From the NCBI GenBank assembly GCA_017509685.1, contig JAFWPA010000034.1:1-58348 (forward strand): 58,348 nucleotides of DNA. The letters are read 5' to 3'. The notes under the pieces are model-generated. The model worked only from the letters and a program-made list of their open reading frames with translations, ran no database searches and was not told where the DNA came from. Positions 33,714 to 42,752 of this stretch are shown here, piece by piece (the stretch's first letter is position 1; the number at the start of each line of letters is the position of its first letter). Position numbers and translations under genes: made by a program. This stretch comes from Bacteroidales bacterium (lineage in GTDB: Bacteria > Bacteroidota > Bacteroidia > Bacteroidales > UBA932).

Positions 33714-35636
33714 ATGGAAAAATGGTTGACCACTTGTGTGTTCTTCGTCGCTGTAAGCCTGGTGCTTGCCGCGCAGAACAACCCATACGGTATCGATGAC
33801 GACTGTTATGCCCTGTACCAGAAGACAGAGAACCAGCTGGGGCAGCCTGGCTTCCGGAGAGCTAACGAGGAACTGCTGAGCAAGGCAGTGGAAAAAGGGG
33901 ACGCGAAAGCCCAGACGCTCTATTATGTAGAACTTTTGAAAAACAGCACGGAGGTGCTGAAAGACAAGCCGGTAACCACTCTGGAAGAGGATACCGCCGT
34001 CCTTGCTTTGATGGAACAGGTAAAGAGCGTGGCCTCGGACCTGAACCAGACACAGTTATTCTATTACTCCTACGAAATCGTCCAGAATTACTTCTACAGC
34101 CACGGCAAACTGGTCCATACCATGGAACTGGTCCAGGCCATGCAGGAAGAGGCCATCTCGCGGAAAGAGCCTTATGGCATCTGGATGGGAGACCGCTACC
34201 TGATAGCGCTTTACATCGGCCAGAATGACTATATTTCGGCCAAGAAATACATTAAGGAGGCCCTCCAGGTCTATGAGACCACCACCGACCCCGTCATCAA
34301 GCGGGAATCGGCCACACGCCTGTACTGTGACATGTCGGACACCTTCCCCATCGGCAACGACTCCGTCCCCTATTTCCTGGATAAAGCCGACGCCGCCCGT
34401 CTCTTCCACATGGACACGCTCCGCTGCGAATACCACCACGCCAAGCTGGCCGCTTACCAGCGGGACGTCAAACGGTATGAATCGGCCCGGGACTATTGCC
34501 TGTCCGATCCCCACCTGGCGCAAATCAGCGCTACCGCAGCCAAGATGTTCGGCTATATCGACAAGCTCGTTTACGGGGAGCAGATCGAAGACTTTGACAT
34601 CGTGACCATGTCCAAACACCTCCGGGAGGTCAAGTATATCGCCAACATTGCAGAAGAGTACAACTACAAGGAGCTGGCTTTCAACATAGAGAAGCACCTG
34701 GTGGCATACGAGGAACAGGTCCTGGCATCGGCCAATCAGTCCAGGCTGTCGGAAATCGAGGCCAAGATGGGCAACGATGTATTGTCGGCCCAGATCAGCG
34801 AAGAGACGCATCGCACTCAACGGGCCATGCGCGCGGTGATGCTCCTTATCATCGTCATCCTCATGGTCATCTCGCTCTTCCTGTTCATCTATACCAGCAA
34901 TCTGCGAAGGACCAACGAAAAAGTGAGGATGGCCGATGCCGCCAAAACCCGTTTCGTCCAGAACATGAGTCATGAAGTCCGCACGCCCCTGAACGCCATC
35001 GTGGGCTTCTCCCAGTTGCTGTCCCTTCCGGATGGCAGTTTCCCCGAGGAAGAGAAGGCGGAATTCAGTTCCCACATCGTCAACAACACCAAGATGCTCA
35101 CCATGCTGCTGGACGACATCCTCAATGCATCGGCCATGGACAGCGGGAACTACAGCATCCAGTATGAGGAAGGGGAAATGAACTATATGGCTTTGGCCGC
35201 CATATCCAGTTCGGAACACCGTCTGCAGCCCGGCGTACGCATGTATTACGCTCCCGAAACAGAGGGACCTTTCACGTTCATGACAGACCCGCGCCGTGTG
35301 CAGCAAATCCTCATCAACCTGCTCACCAACGCCTGCAAGCATACGTCTTCCGGAGAAATCAAGCTGTCCAGTTCCCTGACGGAACATCCCGGCATGGTCA
35401 CGTATGCCGTCACGGACACCGGCCCTGGAGTCCCGCCGGAACAGGCCGAAAAGGTTTTCGAGCGCTTTACCAAGCTGAATGACTTTGTCCAGGGCACCGG
35501 TCTGGGCCTAAGCATCTGCCGGGATATCGCCAGCCGCATGGGGGCCAAAGTCTATATGGATACCACCTATCAGGAAGGCGGCGCCCGCTTTGTGCTGGAG
35601 TTGCCCTGTGAGCCCAACCAGGAACAAAAGAAATGA
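33714..35636 (+). CDS. Membrane sensor histidine kinase with helical-repeat sensor
   Basis: A 640-residue kinase. A signal peptide (MEKWLTTCVFFVAVSLVLAAQ) is followed by a periplasmic helical sensor of about 345 residues rich in short TPR-like helix pairs, beginning with NNPYGIDDDCYALY. A membrane helix (about 368-392) leads to a HisKA domain with phospho-His H420 in SHEVRTPLNAIVGFS and a HATPase with N box NACKHT, G1 DTGPGVP and G2 GTGLGLSI. All key boxes are intact, so it should be active. No receiver is fused. The gene overlaps the next by ATGA. Ligand unknown. Confidence 0.88.
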   Translation: MEKWLTTCVFFVAVSLVLAAQNNPYGIDDDCYALYQKTENQLGQPGFRRANEELLSKAVEKGDAKAQTLYYVELLKNSTEVLKDKPVTTLEEDTAVLALMEQVKSVASDLNQTQLFYYSYEIVQNYFYSHGKLVHTMELVQAMQEEAISRKEPYGIWMGDRYLIALYIGQNDYISAKKYIKEALQVYETTTDPVIKRESATRLYCDMSDTFPIGNDSVPYFLDKADAARLFHMDTLRCEYHHAKLAAYQRDVKRYESARDYCLSDPHLAQISATAAKMFGYIDKLVYGEQIEDFDIVTMSKHLREVKYIANIAEEYNYKELAFNIEKHLVAYEEQVLASANQSRLSEIEAKMGNDVLSAQISEETHRTQRAMRAVMLLIIVILMVISLFLFIYTSNLRRTNEKVRMADAAKTRFVQNMSHEVRTPLNAIVGFSQLLSLPDGSFPEEEKAEFSSHIVNNTKMLTMLLDDILNASAMDSGNYSIQYEEGEMNYMALAAISSSEHRLQPGVRMYYAPETEGPFTFMTDPRRVQQILINLLTNACKHTSSGEIKLSSSLTEHPGMVTYAVTDTGPGVPPEQAEKVFERFTKLNDFVQGTGLGLSICRDIASRMGAKVYMDTTYQEGGARFVLELPCEPNQEQKK

Positions 35637-36841
35637 AAAAGTTTGTCCTCATACTGATGCTTCTGGCAGTCGCTTTTACGGCCGCCGCCCAGAACAATGC
35701 ATATGGAATTGACGACGCATGCTTTCCATTCTTTACCACGGCCGAACACTCCGTGGACGACTTCGAATCCGATGTCTTTGAAACGGCTATGCAACAGTTG
35801 CTGGAAACCGCCGTCCGAAAGAAAGACACCAAAGCCCAGACACTGTATTATGTTGATCGGCTCAAACGGACATCCCACCTGGCCCAGCATGAACGGAATA
35901 AGGACCTGGGGGCATGGGACAGCCAGGAATGGAACCGGAGGCTGGAGGAAGACAAGGAAACCGTCCAGCGCATTGCCCGGGCCACCGGGTATATGCAGTA
36001 TTACTATTATGCCTCCGAGCTGTGCCAGACTTATTATTATAATACAGCGCAGAGTGTTCAGGCATCGGCTATGCTCAGTGACATGATGGCCGAAGCCAAG
36101 GAGACCGGGGACCAGTACGCCATGTGGAAGACCCTCATCTACCTGGCCAAACTGTATCAGCGCACCAGCGACCGTATCAGCACCCAGAAGTACTTGCTGG
36201 AGGCCGTGCACATCTACGAGACGTCTCAGGATCCCACCATCCAGCGCCAAAGCATGACGCTCCCCTTCTGTGACCTGGCCGATACCTATCCGGTAGCCTC
36301 GGACTCGGCCCGTCTCTTTTACCGGAAGGCGGAAGACTGCCAGGCAACCCGGTATGACACCCTGCGGGTGAATTACTACAAGGCCCAGCTGGCCGCCTGG
36401 GACAACGACCTTCCTGCCTACCGCCTCAACCGGGACTATTGCCGGTCCGTCACGTCGTTCCCCAGTCTCATCCGGGGCGGCAGCGCCTGTCTGGACTGCA
36501 TGGATAAAATGCTGGCGAAGGCGCCTTTTGGACAATACCGGGACAAGATTCAGGAACTGTATTCCCGTCAGCAGCTGGATTTCTTATCCAGCCTGGCCGC
36601 GAAACTGGAACAATGGGAGGCATCGGCCACCATACAGGTCCGGCATGTGTCCCGCCTCTATTTCGATATTTATTTCATTGACAGCCAACGCCTGGAGGAG
36701 TTGTCGGCCCAGTACGGACATCATCGTCTGTCCGAAGACCTGGAGCAGGCATCGAAAAGGGTGACACGGATTTCCATTCTGGTGGCCGTGCTGCTTATCC
36801 TGCTGGCCTCAGGCATCTTACTAATAACCAAAAAGAAATGA
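35633..36841 (+). CDS. Kinase-less paralogue of the adjacent sensor
   Basis: A 402-residue protein with signal peptide and a sensor clearly paralogous to the neighbouring kinase's: it begins NNAYGIDDACFPFF and shares KAQTLYYV, the TTDP/SQDP spacer and the DTLR.xYYKAQLAA block in the same order. It ends with one membrane helix (ISILVAVLLILLASGILLI) and KKK, and no kinase domain follows. This is either a decoy/accessory sensor that pairs with the kinase, or a duplicated gene that lost its kinase. The stop overlaps the receiver start (ATGA). No frameshift is seen. Confidence 0.8.
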   Translation: MKKFVLILMLLAVAFTAAAQNNAYGIDDACFPFFTTAEHSVDDFESDVFETAMQQLLETAVRKKDTKAQTLYYVDRLKRTSHLAQHERNKDLGAWDSQEWNRRLEEDKETVQRIARATGYMQYYYYASELCQTYYYNTAQSVQASAMLSDMMAEAKETGDQYAMWKTLIYLAKLYQRTSDRISTQKYLLEAVHIYETSQDPTIQRQSMTLPFCDLADTYPVASDSARLFYRKAEDCQATRYDTLRVNYYKAQLAAWDNDLPAYRLNRDYCRSVTSFPSLIRGGSACLDCMDKMLAKAPFGQYRDKIQELYSRQQLDFLSSLAAKLEQWEASATIQVRHVSRLYFDIYFIDSQRLEELSAQYGHHRLSEDLEQASKRVTRISILVAVLLILLASGILLITKKK

Positions 36842-37257
36842 TTCCTTTCTACGCACAAGACCACGACTATTCCCGGTTCAACGTACTGGCCGTGGACGAC
36901 ATTCCCCTGAACCTGCTGCTGGTTCAGAAGATGTTGTCCCGATTCAATTTCAAAATCCGCACGGCAACGGGCGGGCAGCAGGCGCTGGACGCGGTGGCAG
37001 AACTGAAACCCGACCTCATCCTGCTGGACCTGATGATGCCCGGCATAGATGGTTTCGAGGTCATTCGCCGCGTTCGGGAGAACCCGGAGACGGCAGACAT
37101 CCAGATTGTCATCCTGAGTGCCCTCAACTCCCAGGAAGACGTAGTAAAAGGCTTCAACGCGGGTGCCAACGACTTCATCATGAAGCCCATCATCATGGAA
37201 AAACTCCTCACCTGCGTAGTGACACAGCTGCAGATTGCCGAAAGCAAGCGATCATAG
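36838..37257 (+). CDS. Stand-alone response-regulator receiver
   Basis: A 139-residue single receiver domain. Visible: acidic pair AVDDIP, phospho-acceptor D64 in LLDLMMPGIDG, Ser in VILSALN, and K116 in IMKP. It lacks any DNA-binding or enzymatic output. Expected partner is the kinase two genes upstream. The response may be passed to another protein, as with CheY or Spo0F. It abuts the next gene (TAG then ATG). Confidence 0.92.
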   Translation: MIPFYAQDHDYSRFNVLAVDDIPLNLLLVQKMLSRFNFKIRTATGGQQALDAVAELKPDLILLDLMMPGIDGFEVIRRVRENPETADIQIVILSALNSQEDVVKGFNAGANDFIMKPIIMEKLLTCVVTQLQIAESKRS

Positions 37258-38568
37258 ATGAAAAGGGCCTTGACGCTGCTCCTGATGGTTTTTCTGTGCC
37301 TGATTTCCCAGGCGCAGATTGTGAACCGTCTCCGAGTGGACCAGGTCACATTCCAGCGCTATGCCCGGGGACGCATGCAGGAATTCAATCCCGATAACCT
37401 GACACTGGCCGATTCCCTGTATGCCGAAGGAGTACAAAAGAACGATTTCCGCTACAAGTGCCTGGCGCTGTCGCTGGAATTCCCCGTCTGCTATGCTACC
37501 GAAGACTATGAGCGGATGGATGCGGCCGTGCAGGAAATCAAGGAACTCATCGGGGATCGGAAAGACCTCCGGGAGTTCTATTTCCCCACCCTGCACGAAT
37601 ACTGCCAGTTCCTGGTGCATATCGGCCGTTCCGGAGACGCCCTTCTGGAAGCCCGCTCGATGGAGCGCATTGCATCGGCCGAAAAGAAACCGCTGGGCAA
37701 GATGTACTCCTACCGCATCATCGGCCTCATCCAAAGTTACCGGGAAAACCATTATCTGGCTGTACAGAACTTCGAAAAGGCCATGAAGTTTTCCAAGGAG
37801 GCACGCGCAGAGCAGGACCTTCCCAACCTGTACGTGCTCATGGCGCAGGAATGCATCTATATGGAAGACTTCGCCAAGGCGTCCGATTATTGTGCCATGG
37901 CCGAACAATACCAGGAGTTCAATGATGCCATCCGGCTCAAATGCCTCATGACGCGGGCCGCCATTTGCTACGCATGGGGGCGCAAGGACGAATTCCAGAA
38001 ATATTACCGGGAATTGAAGGCCGATCTTCGCTACCCTCACCAGACCGACGCCGACACCCGTACGGAGATGGACATTTGCTACCTCCGTTCCCTGGGACTG
38101 CTGAATCAGGCGCTTTCCCTGGCCGATTCCCTGGGAACGTCCCGTGCCCGTATGGAGCAAAAACACGGCTTGTATGCAGAATTGGGGGCCTATAACCAGG
38201 CATACCTTCAGCTTGCCGGCCTCATGTCAGAGAAAGACTCCACCTACATCAAGGTCCAGAATGAAGACCTGGCCATCATGGACGCCGAGATGAACAACGC
38301 CCAGCTCCGGGAAGAGGCCCAGCGGCTGCAGGCCCGGAACCAGATTACCATCCTGCTGGGTTTCCTGTTCATGTTCGCCATCGCATTTCTCTCCATCCTG
38401 GTGCAGCAGTGGCGTCTGCGGGAAAACCTGGACCAGATGAAAAAGCGAAACACGGAGATGCTCCGTGCCCGCAGGGCCTACCAGCGGGCGCTGGATGCCA
38501 AGGAGGCGGAGAACAATATGAAAATCAAGATACTGCAAAACCGAAAGTCTTCAACGATCAAGTTATGA
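37258..38568 (+). CDS. Signal-peptide helical-repeat membrane protein with cytoplasmic coiled coil
   Basis: A 436-residue protein. A signal peptide (MKRALTLLLMVFLCLISQAQ) is followed by a periplasmic helical-repeat domain with TPR-like turns (YAWGRKDEFQKYYREL, LYAELGAYNQAYLQLAGL). There is one membrane helix (ITILLGFLFMFAIAFLSILV) and then a 45-residue charged coiled coil. This is the layout of a sensor kinase whose kinase is missing, and sequence likeness to the two upstream sensors is weak. It may be a third sensor or a scaffold. The stop overlaps the next ATG (ATGA). Confidence 0.7.
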   Translation: MKRALTLLLMVFLCLISQAQIVNRLRVDQVTFQRYARGRMQEFNPDNLTLADSLYAEGVQKNDFRYKCLALSLEFPVCYATEDYERMDAAVQEIKELIGDRKDLREFYFPTLHEYCQFLVHIGRSGDALLEARSMERIASAEKKPLGKMYSYRIIGLIQSYRENHYLAVQNFEKAMKFSKEARAEQDLPNLYVLMAQECIYMEDFAKASDYCAMAEQYQEFNDAIRLKCLMTRAAICYAWGRKDEFQKYYRELKADLRYPHQTDADTRTEMDICYLRSLGLLNQALSLADSLGTSRARMEQKHGLYAELGAYNQAYLQLAGLMSEKDSTYIKVQNEDLAIMDAEMNNAQLREEAQRLQARNQITILLGFLFMFAIAFLSILVQQWRLRENLDQMKKRNTEMLRARRAYQRALDAKEAENNMKIKILQNRKSSTIKL

Positions 38569-38987
38569 AACTGTCTTCCCTGATAAAATACCACAAAAAT
38601 GAACTGGTCGCCCTCCTGCTTTTCATGATAGGCGGAACGCTGGGAATGCTGGGACTTATCCAACGGGTACCCCTGGTCCTGGGAATCCTGGGTATTGTCA
38701 TCCTGGCGTCCGGTCTGTTCTACTATTGCCTCCACTATTCTTCAGAGAGCGTGTACAAGAACTACTACAAGGAGAGTTATGAGATCGAGCATGAGACCAT
38801 TGCCGACGAAATCCGCAAGTCCATGGTCTATCACCGCTATCAGGAAGCCGTCATCAACCGCTATGAGAGTGCCTGCCGGGACTTGGGCCTCTCCGAAGAA
38901 CAGAAAGACTGGCTGCTCACCCTTCTGATGGAGCAGAAGAATAAAGTTGATCAAGAACTGGAAGCCCAAGGGGGCGGACACATTTAG
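38565..38987 (+). CDS. Small two-TM protein, unknown
   Basis: A 140-residue protein starting MKLSSLIKYHKNELVALLL at 38565; a longer frame upstream is a shadow of the preceding gene. Two membrane helices (about 15-35 and 40-60) are followed by about 80 charged helical residues (YKESYEIEHETIADEI). It could be the output or an anchoring subunit of the preceding signalling proteins. Its stop overlaps the stop of the convergent Sel1-like gene. Confidence 0.65.
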   Translation: MKLSSLIKYHKNELVALLLFMIGGTLGMLGLIQRVPLVLGILGIVILASGLFYYCLHYSSESVYKNYYKESYEIEHETIADEIRKSMVYHRYQEAVINRYESACRDLGLSEEQKDWLLTLLMEQKNKVDQELEAQGGGHI

Positions 38988-40300
38988 ACACTGATTCGTT
39001 TGAGCCCGTCACCCACGGCCTCCTTTTCATAAATCTGTCCGTCTGTGGTTCTGTACCGGCCCGGGAAACCGGGCACCGGGGATGCGGTCACATCCGAGCC
39101 CAGCGGCCCTGCACCATAGATAATGATATCGCCCGGCTTGGGTCCGCTCACTTTGACAATGGCACCAACCAGCAGGATGCCGGCTATGATGGCGATAACC
39201 TCGCTGAAGATGGAAAGTGCGCCGCCCAGCAGATAGAAGAGCAGGTTGGCCATAAGTGTGGCGAGGATGTATTTCAACAGCGTCCACACGGTGAGCCGGC
39301 CTTGTTTTTTCAAATGGCCGATGCCCCTGATAAACACGAACACAAAGACCAGGATCCACAGCCAGGTGGCCCAGGTGCAGATGTCCGACATTAAACTATA
39401 AGTAGCGGGCTGACGGGTGAGATGGCACATGCCGTCGAAGCTGCCTATCATGCTGTCCACGTTCTCCCATACGCCATCGGCAATGAAGAACAGGGTGAAT
39501 CCGTTGAGCCAGCCATACGCGGCGCTGGTGCCAATAGAGACGGCCGAATCTCCCTTGAAGCAGAAGCCATAGAAGACGACGCCGATGAACACCACCAACA
39601 TCACCAGCAGCATCAGCAGTCCCTGCCACCACCTTCTGGAAACAATGGTGGACACGCTATTGCTGAAACAGTCCTGCAGGAAGTGGAAAGTGGCGTTGGA
39701 CGCCTTGCAGAAGAAAGACTGCCCGCGGGCGTTGTAATGCCAGATTTGCTGGAACACAAAACGCGGACGGGAGAGTACATTCACAGTTCCGTCCTTGTAC
39801 TTGAGGCTGTTACGGGCAAAGGCGTGACAGCTGTCGGCCGCCTGCCGGGTCCACTTCATGGCCAGATCGGCATCGTAATAAGGATTGTCCACGAAGGTGC
39901 TGTTGGGGGAAGCGATCTTCTTGCGGGAGTACTCCCCTGCCAGCTGATACATACAGTCGGGGTTGCCCTTTTCGGCACCCTTTTTCATCCACTTGATATA
40001 CCGGGCCGTTTCCTTTTTATCACGCATGACCTCCCAACCGGGGTTGCCGCCGCTTTCTTGGGCTAGTTTATACGTCAACGCCTTATAATTGCCGGCCGCA
40101 GCCAGTATGTCCGTGTAGCGCTGCAGGAGCGAATCCGGCGCCACGCCGTCTCCATGACACATGAGCACCTCCATGGACTTCAGGTTCCCGGCCTCGGCCT
40201 GTTCCTGCAGCCGCTTCACATCCTTCGGCCGCATCTTACACGACGGCAGAATGAGCAAAGCGCACAGGCCAATGGCAACAGTGGTCAGTATCTTCTTCAT
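38984..40300 (-). CDS. Sel1-repeat lipoprotein with membrane helices
   Basis: A 438-residue protein starting with a lipoprotein signal (LCALLILPSC). Two or three Sel1/TPR-like repeats follow (AEAGNLKSMEVLMCHGDGV, KKGAEKGNPDCMYQLAGEYS). After about residue 195 there are several membrane helices (GLLMLLVMLVVFIGVVF, WLWILVFVFVFI, FSEVIAIIAGILLVGAIV). The combination of an outer lipoprotein signal and a multi-pass domain is unusual, and the signal may instead be an inner-membrane lipoprotein signal. Function unknown. It is convergent with the operon above. Confidence 0.6.
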   Translation of the reverse strand: MKKILTTVAIGLCALLILPSCKMRPKDVKRLQEQAEAGNLKSMEVLMCHGDGVAPDSLLQRYTDILAAAGNYKALTYKLAQESGGNPGWEVMRDKKETARYIKWMKKGAEKGNPDCMYQLAGEYSRKKIASPNSTFVDNPYYDADLAMKWTRQAADSCHAFARNSLKYKDGTVNVLSRPRFVFQQIWHYNARGQSFFCKASNATFHFLQDCFSNSVSTIVSRRWWQGLLMLLVMLVVFIGVVFYGFCFKGDSAVSIGTSAAYGWLNGFTLFFIADGVWENVDSMIGSFDGMCHLTRQPATYSLMSDICTWATWLWILVFVFVFIRGIGHLKKQGRLTVWTLLKYILATLMANLLFYLLGGALSIFSEVIAIIAGILLVGAIVKVSGPKPGDIIIYGAGPLGSDVTASPVPGFPGRYRTTDGQIYEKEAVGDGLKRISV

Positions 40301-40305
40301 AAGTG

Positions 40306-40313
40306 CGAAGATA
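40306..40313 (-). promoter_or_regulatory. Weak -7 box of the Sel1-like gene
   Basis: TATCTTCG on the minus strand, one mismatch to TAnnTTTG, five bases before the ATG at 40300. Confidence 0.3.
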
Positions 40314-40355
40314 CAGAAAAAATCTCACTTACAGAAGCCGCCGTGGACACAAGCG

Positions 40356-40988
40356 TCATTCTGAGACGGGACGCACTTTATGTCCGCGGAAACGCTCATC
40401 ATAGGTCCCTATGATATTGCTTTCAGAGAAGATTACATAGTACGCACTTAACGGACCTTCCTCGTCAAGCGAGGAAGACCATATATATTTTCCGCCGTAG
40501 GGAATGAAGATAGCGTTTTTGTTCACCAGATAGGTGATCATCCAACCGTATTGTCCGTTAACGAACTTCAATTGCCACCGATAGTTATCATTGATTTGTG
40601 TTGAAATGAGTTCCTCCACCTCCCGTTTCGTCGGCATTCTCCATTTACCGCCCAACTGTACGTGGGCGACATCGTCGGCGGCGTCCAGCACCACCTTGTT
40701 GTCTACCGTTCCGTAATAACTGCTATTGTTGTATTTGGTTAAAAACGGGGCATTATCGCCGTCGAGGTGGTACCACTGATAGGATGCAAAGCTGAAAACC
40801 TCTTTTGTCTGCGTTTCCCCCCAGGCATAAGAGTCGCCGTAACCCTCCGGTGCCTCAGCCCCCAAATTGGCATTTGCCCATTTTACGGAAAGCCCTATGT
40901 CCACTGCGCCAATTCTGAATTTCTGGTTCTCCTTCCCACAAGAAAACATCACCAGTGCGGCCGCTGCAATAAAAACGATTCTTCTCAT
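40356..40988 (-). CDS. FISUMP-like lipoprotein
   Basis: A 210-residue lipoprotein starting MRRIVFIAAAALVMFSC at 40988. The body has the pattern of Fibrobacter-succinogenes-major-paralogous-type domains: DIGLSVKWANANLGA, SYAWGETQTKE, GKWRMPTKREVEELIS, YIWSSSLDEE, GHKVRPV. These surface proteins have no known enzymatic function. The start was chosen because the signal peptide begins there; the longer frame runs through the repeat element upstream. A -7 box TATCTTTG is found 20 nt upstream. Confidence 0.8.
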   Translation of the reverse strand: MRRIVFIAAAALVMFSCGKENQKFRIGAVDIGLSVKWANANLGAEAPEGYGDSYAWGETQTKEVFSFASYQWYHLDGDNAPFLTKYNNSSYYGTVDNKVVLDAADDVAHVQLGGKWRMPTKREVEELISTQINDNYRWQLKFVNGQYGWMITYLVNKNAIFIPYGGKYIWSSSLDEEGPLSAYYVIFSESNIIGTYDERFRGHKVRPVSE

Positions 40989-41008
40989 CTTTGCGATTTG
41001 GTTTTCTA

Positions 41009-41016
41009 CAAAGATA
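41009..41016 (-). promoter_or_regulatory. -7 box of the FISUMP-like gene
   Basis: TATCTTTG on the minus strand, 20 nt from the ATG at 40988. Confidence 0.5.
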
Positions 41017-41030
41017 GCAAATAATTGGGA

Positions 41031-41133
41031 CTTTCCCCCAGTCCGTGTGCAAAACGCCCCCCCTATGCACACGGAGCATACTTTTCCCCCGGTCGGTGTG
41101 CACCAGAAGGCGTTTTTGCACACGGAGAACATA
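41031..41133. repeat. Two tandem imperfect repeats, each an inverted repeat
   Basis: Unit 1 is 41031-41080 and unit 2 is 41081-41133. Each starts CTTT(T)CCCCC, then CGTGTGCA or GGTGTGCA, a spacer of about 14 nt, and ends TGCACACGGAG...CATA. In unit 1 the arms CCGTGTGCA (41043-41051) and TGCACACGG (41066-41074) pair perfectly over 9 bp. It lies in a 229-bp intergenic space between divergent genes. Confidence 0.75.
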
Positions 41134-41217
41134 CCATTGGCATTGGGGAGAGGGCGCGATTGGGTGGTGAGATATAGATTTTCTTACTATCTTAGCAGAA
41201 CGAAATGAAAGGAAAAT

Positions 41218-42567
41218 ATGCGTATTAAGAATCATTCCGTCCTGGTGGCCGTCGTCCTCGTCTTCGGATTTGCGGCCTTCACCTCTTGTAACAAAGATAA
41301 TCCGCCTAAGGAAGATCCCACCTACAGCACTTTAAAGGAGGCCCTTAATGATATCAGTCTATTTTCCAACATCAAGGAGAATCCAGACACGGGCAGCGAG
41401 TTTGATTATAAAGAGCAGTACAGCATGTTCTTTACCCAGGATCTGGACCATAGCGATGAGGGTGGAGATACTTTCCGGCAGAAAGTGTGCATCCTTTTCC
41501 GCGGGTTCGACCGCCCCACCATTATGGTGACGGAAGGATACTACTTCTGGGGCTTCAGGGATGCCGGGGATTTGGGAATCAATCTGAATGCCAACATGGT
41601 GCACGTGGAGCACCGCAATTACGGCGAATCCTACAACGAGGACTTCGGCCGGTGGGAATACCAGACCATCGCCCAGGCATCGGCCGACCTCCACGCCGTC
41701 TATCAGGCCCTCAAGCCCATTTTCAAGGGGAAATGGATGAGCGCCGGCACCAGCAAATCAGCCGAAACTTCCATCGCCTACGCCTATTTCTATCCCCAGG
41801 ATATGGACCTGGCCGCCAGCTTCTGCGGGCCTTTTGTCCAGGGCCTCGATGACCAGCGCTTCGGAGAGTATTTCTTCAATGAAGTTGGCACCGCTGAAGA
41901 ACGTGATCTTATGAAAACCGGTATCCGCCATGCTCTGGAGAACGGTGAGGAAGGGCTCTACTCATACGTGAGCCAGCAGGTGGAAGACGACGGGCTGCGT
42001 GTCCCAGGGTTCTCGGAATATGTCTTTAACGTCTTTGATACCTATTTCCAGGTGTTCCAGTATTATACGCAAATCACGGGGAGAAAGCAGTACCTGGAGG
42101 CCATGGCGGCTGACAATGAAATACTGGCCACTGAGGTTTATACCGTCCTTGAGGATAATAGGGACGAAGCATTTCGTTCCTATTTCGTCGAGTGCGCTAA
42201 GGAAATGGGCTGGCAGGACAATGGCTACAAGTACTTCCAGGATCTTTTGGAAGGCACCAGTTTCAACAAAGCAGATGTGTTGCCACAGGTTCTGGAGGAG
42301 GAAGACCGGCCGGTTGTGAAAACCTACGACGGCAGGGTCTATGAAGACATCGTGAATCGTTTCTTTTTCACCAGCACCTGTCCCCTTCTTCTTGTCTACA
42401 GCCACGACGATCCCTGGAGCGCCGGCAAGCCTGAGACGGTGGGCAGCAATGTCAAGGTAGTGATGAACCCTATCGGCTCCCACAGCCCCTACCTGAACGA
42501 CCCTGATTACTGCTCCGAGGCCACCAAAAAAGAGGTGATGGACTGGGTGCAGACTTACATCTTTTAA
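41218..42567 (+). CDS. S37-type tripeptidyl/prolyl aminopeptidase lipoprotein
   Basis: A 449-residue alpha/beta-hydrolase. The lipoprotein signal ends in FAAFTSC. The likely triad is S179 in AGTSKSAET, D397 or D398 in SHDDPW and H422 in GSHSPY. The overall pattern (REALNDI start, NAxMVHVEHRNYGES, then FCGPFVQG) fits Pfam peptidase S37, which releases tripeptides or prolyl peptides. It is probably at the cell surface or in the periplasm. The start at 41218 gives the signal peptide. Confidence 0.75.
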   Translation: MRIKNHSVLVAVVLVFGFAAFTSCNKDNPPKEDPTYSTLKEALNDISLFSNIKENPDTGSEFDYKEQYSMFFTQDLDHSDEGGDTFRQKVCILFRGFDRPTIMVTEGYYFWGFRDAGDLGINLNANMVHVEHRNYGESYNEDFGRWEYQTIAQASADLHAVYQALKPIFKGKWMSAGTSKSAETSIAYAYFYPQDMDLAASFCGPFVQGLDDQRFGEYFFNEVGTAEERDLMKTGIRHALENGEEGLYSYVSQQVEDDGLRVPGFSEYVFNVFDTYFQVFQYYTQITGRKQYLEAMAADNEILATEVYTVLEDNRDEAFRSYFVECAKEMGWQDNGYKYFQDLLEGTSFNKADVLPQVLEEEDRPVVKTYDGRVYEDIVNRFFFTSTCPLLLVYSHDDPWSAGKPETVGSNVKVVMNPIGSHSPYLNDPDYCSEATKKEVMDWVQTYIF

Positions 42568-42638
42568 CGCATTTAATGCTCGGGAAGCCGTTTTTGATAA
42601 TTGTCTGATTATTAATAAATTGCAACTTTTCCTCCCGG

Positions 42639-42745
42639 TAAATTTGACTAGAGAAAAATACATAAATGATTAACTATTAATCAATTACGAAAAATAGTCT
42701 CTTTCGGAGGCCGAAGGCCCAGCCCTCCCCCGAGGGGAGGGTTTG
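42639..42745 (+). ncRNA. Candidate small RNA or repeat element
   Basis: A TAAATTTG box at 42639-42646 is followed by about 75 AT-rich bases and the GC hairpin CCCTCCCC (42723-42730), loop CGA, GGGGAGGG (42734-42741), then TTTGG. No ORF is in between. The hairpin also resembles a common intergenic palindrome, so the ncRNA call is tentative. Confidence 0.25.
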
Positions 42746-42752
42746 GCCCCGA

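Noticed and set aside
40989-41132. N-terminal extension of the FISUMP-like lipoprotein through the repeat element
   Set aside because: The extension consists of translated repeats and ignores the -7 box and signal peptide at 40988.
41031-41133. A CRISPR array
   Set aside because: There are only two units, their spacers are not unique inserts between identical repeats, and no cas gene is near.
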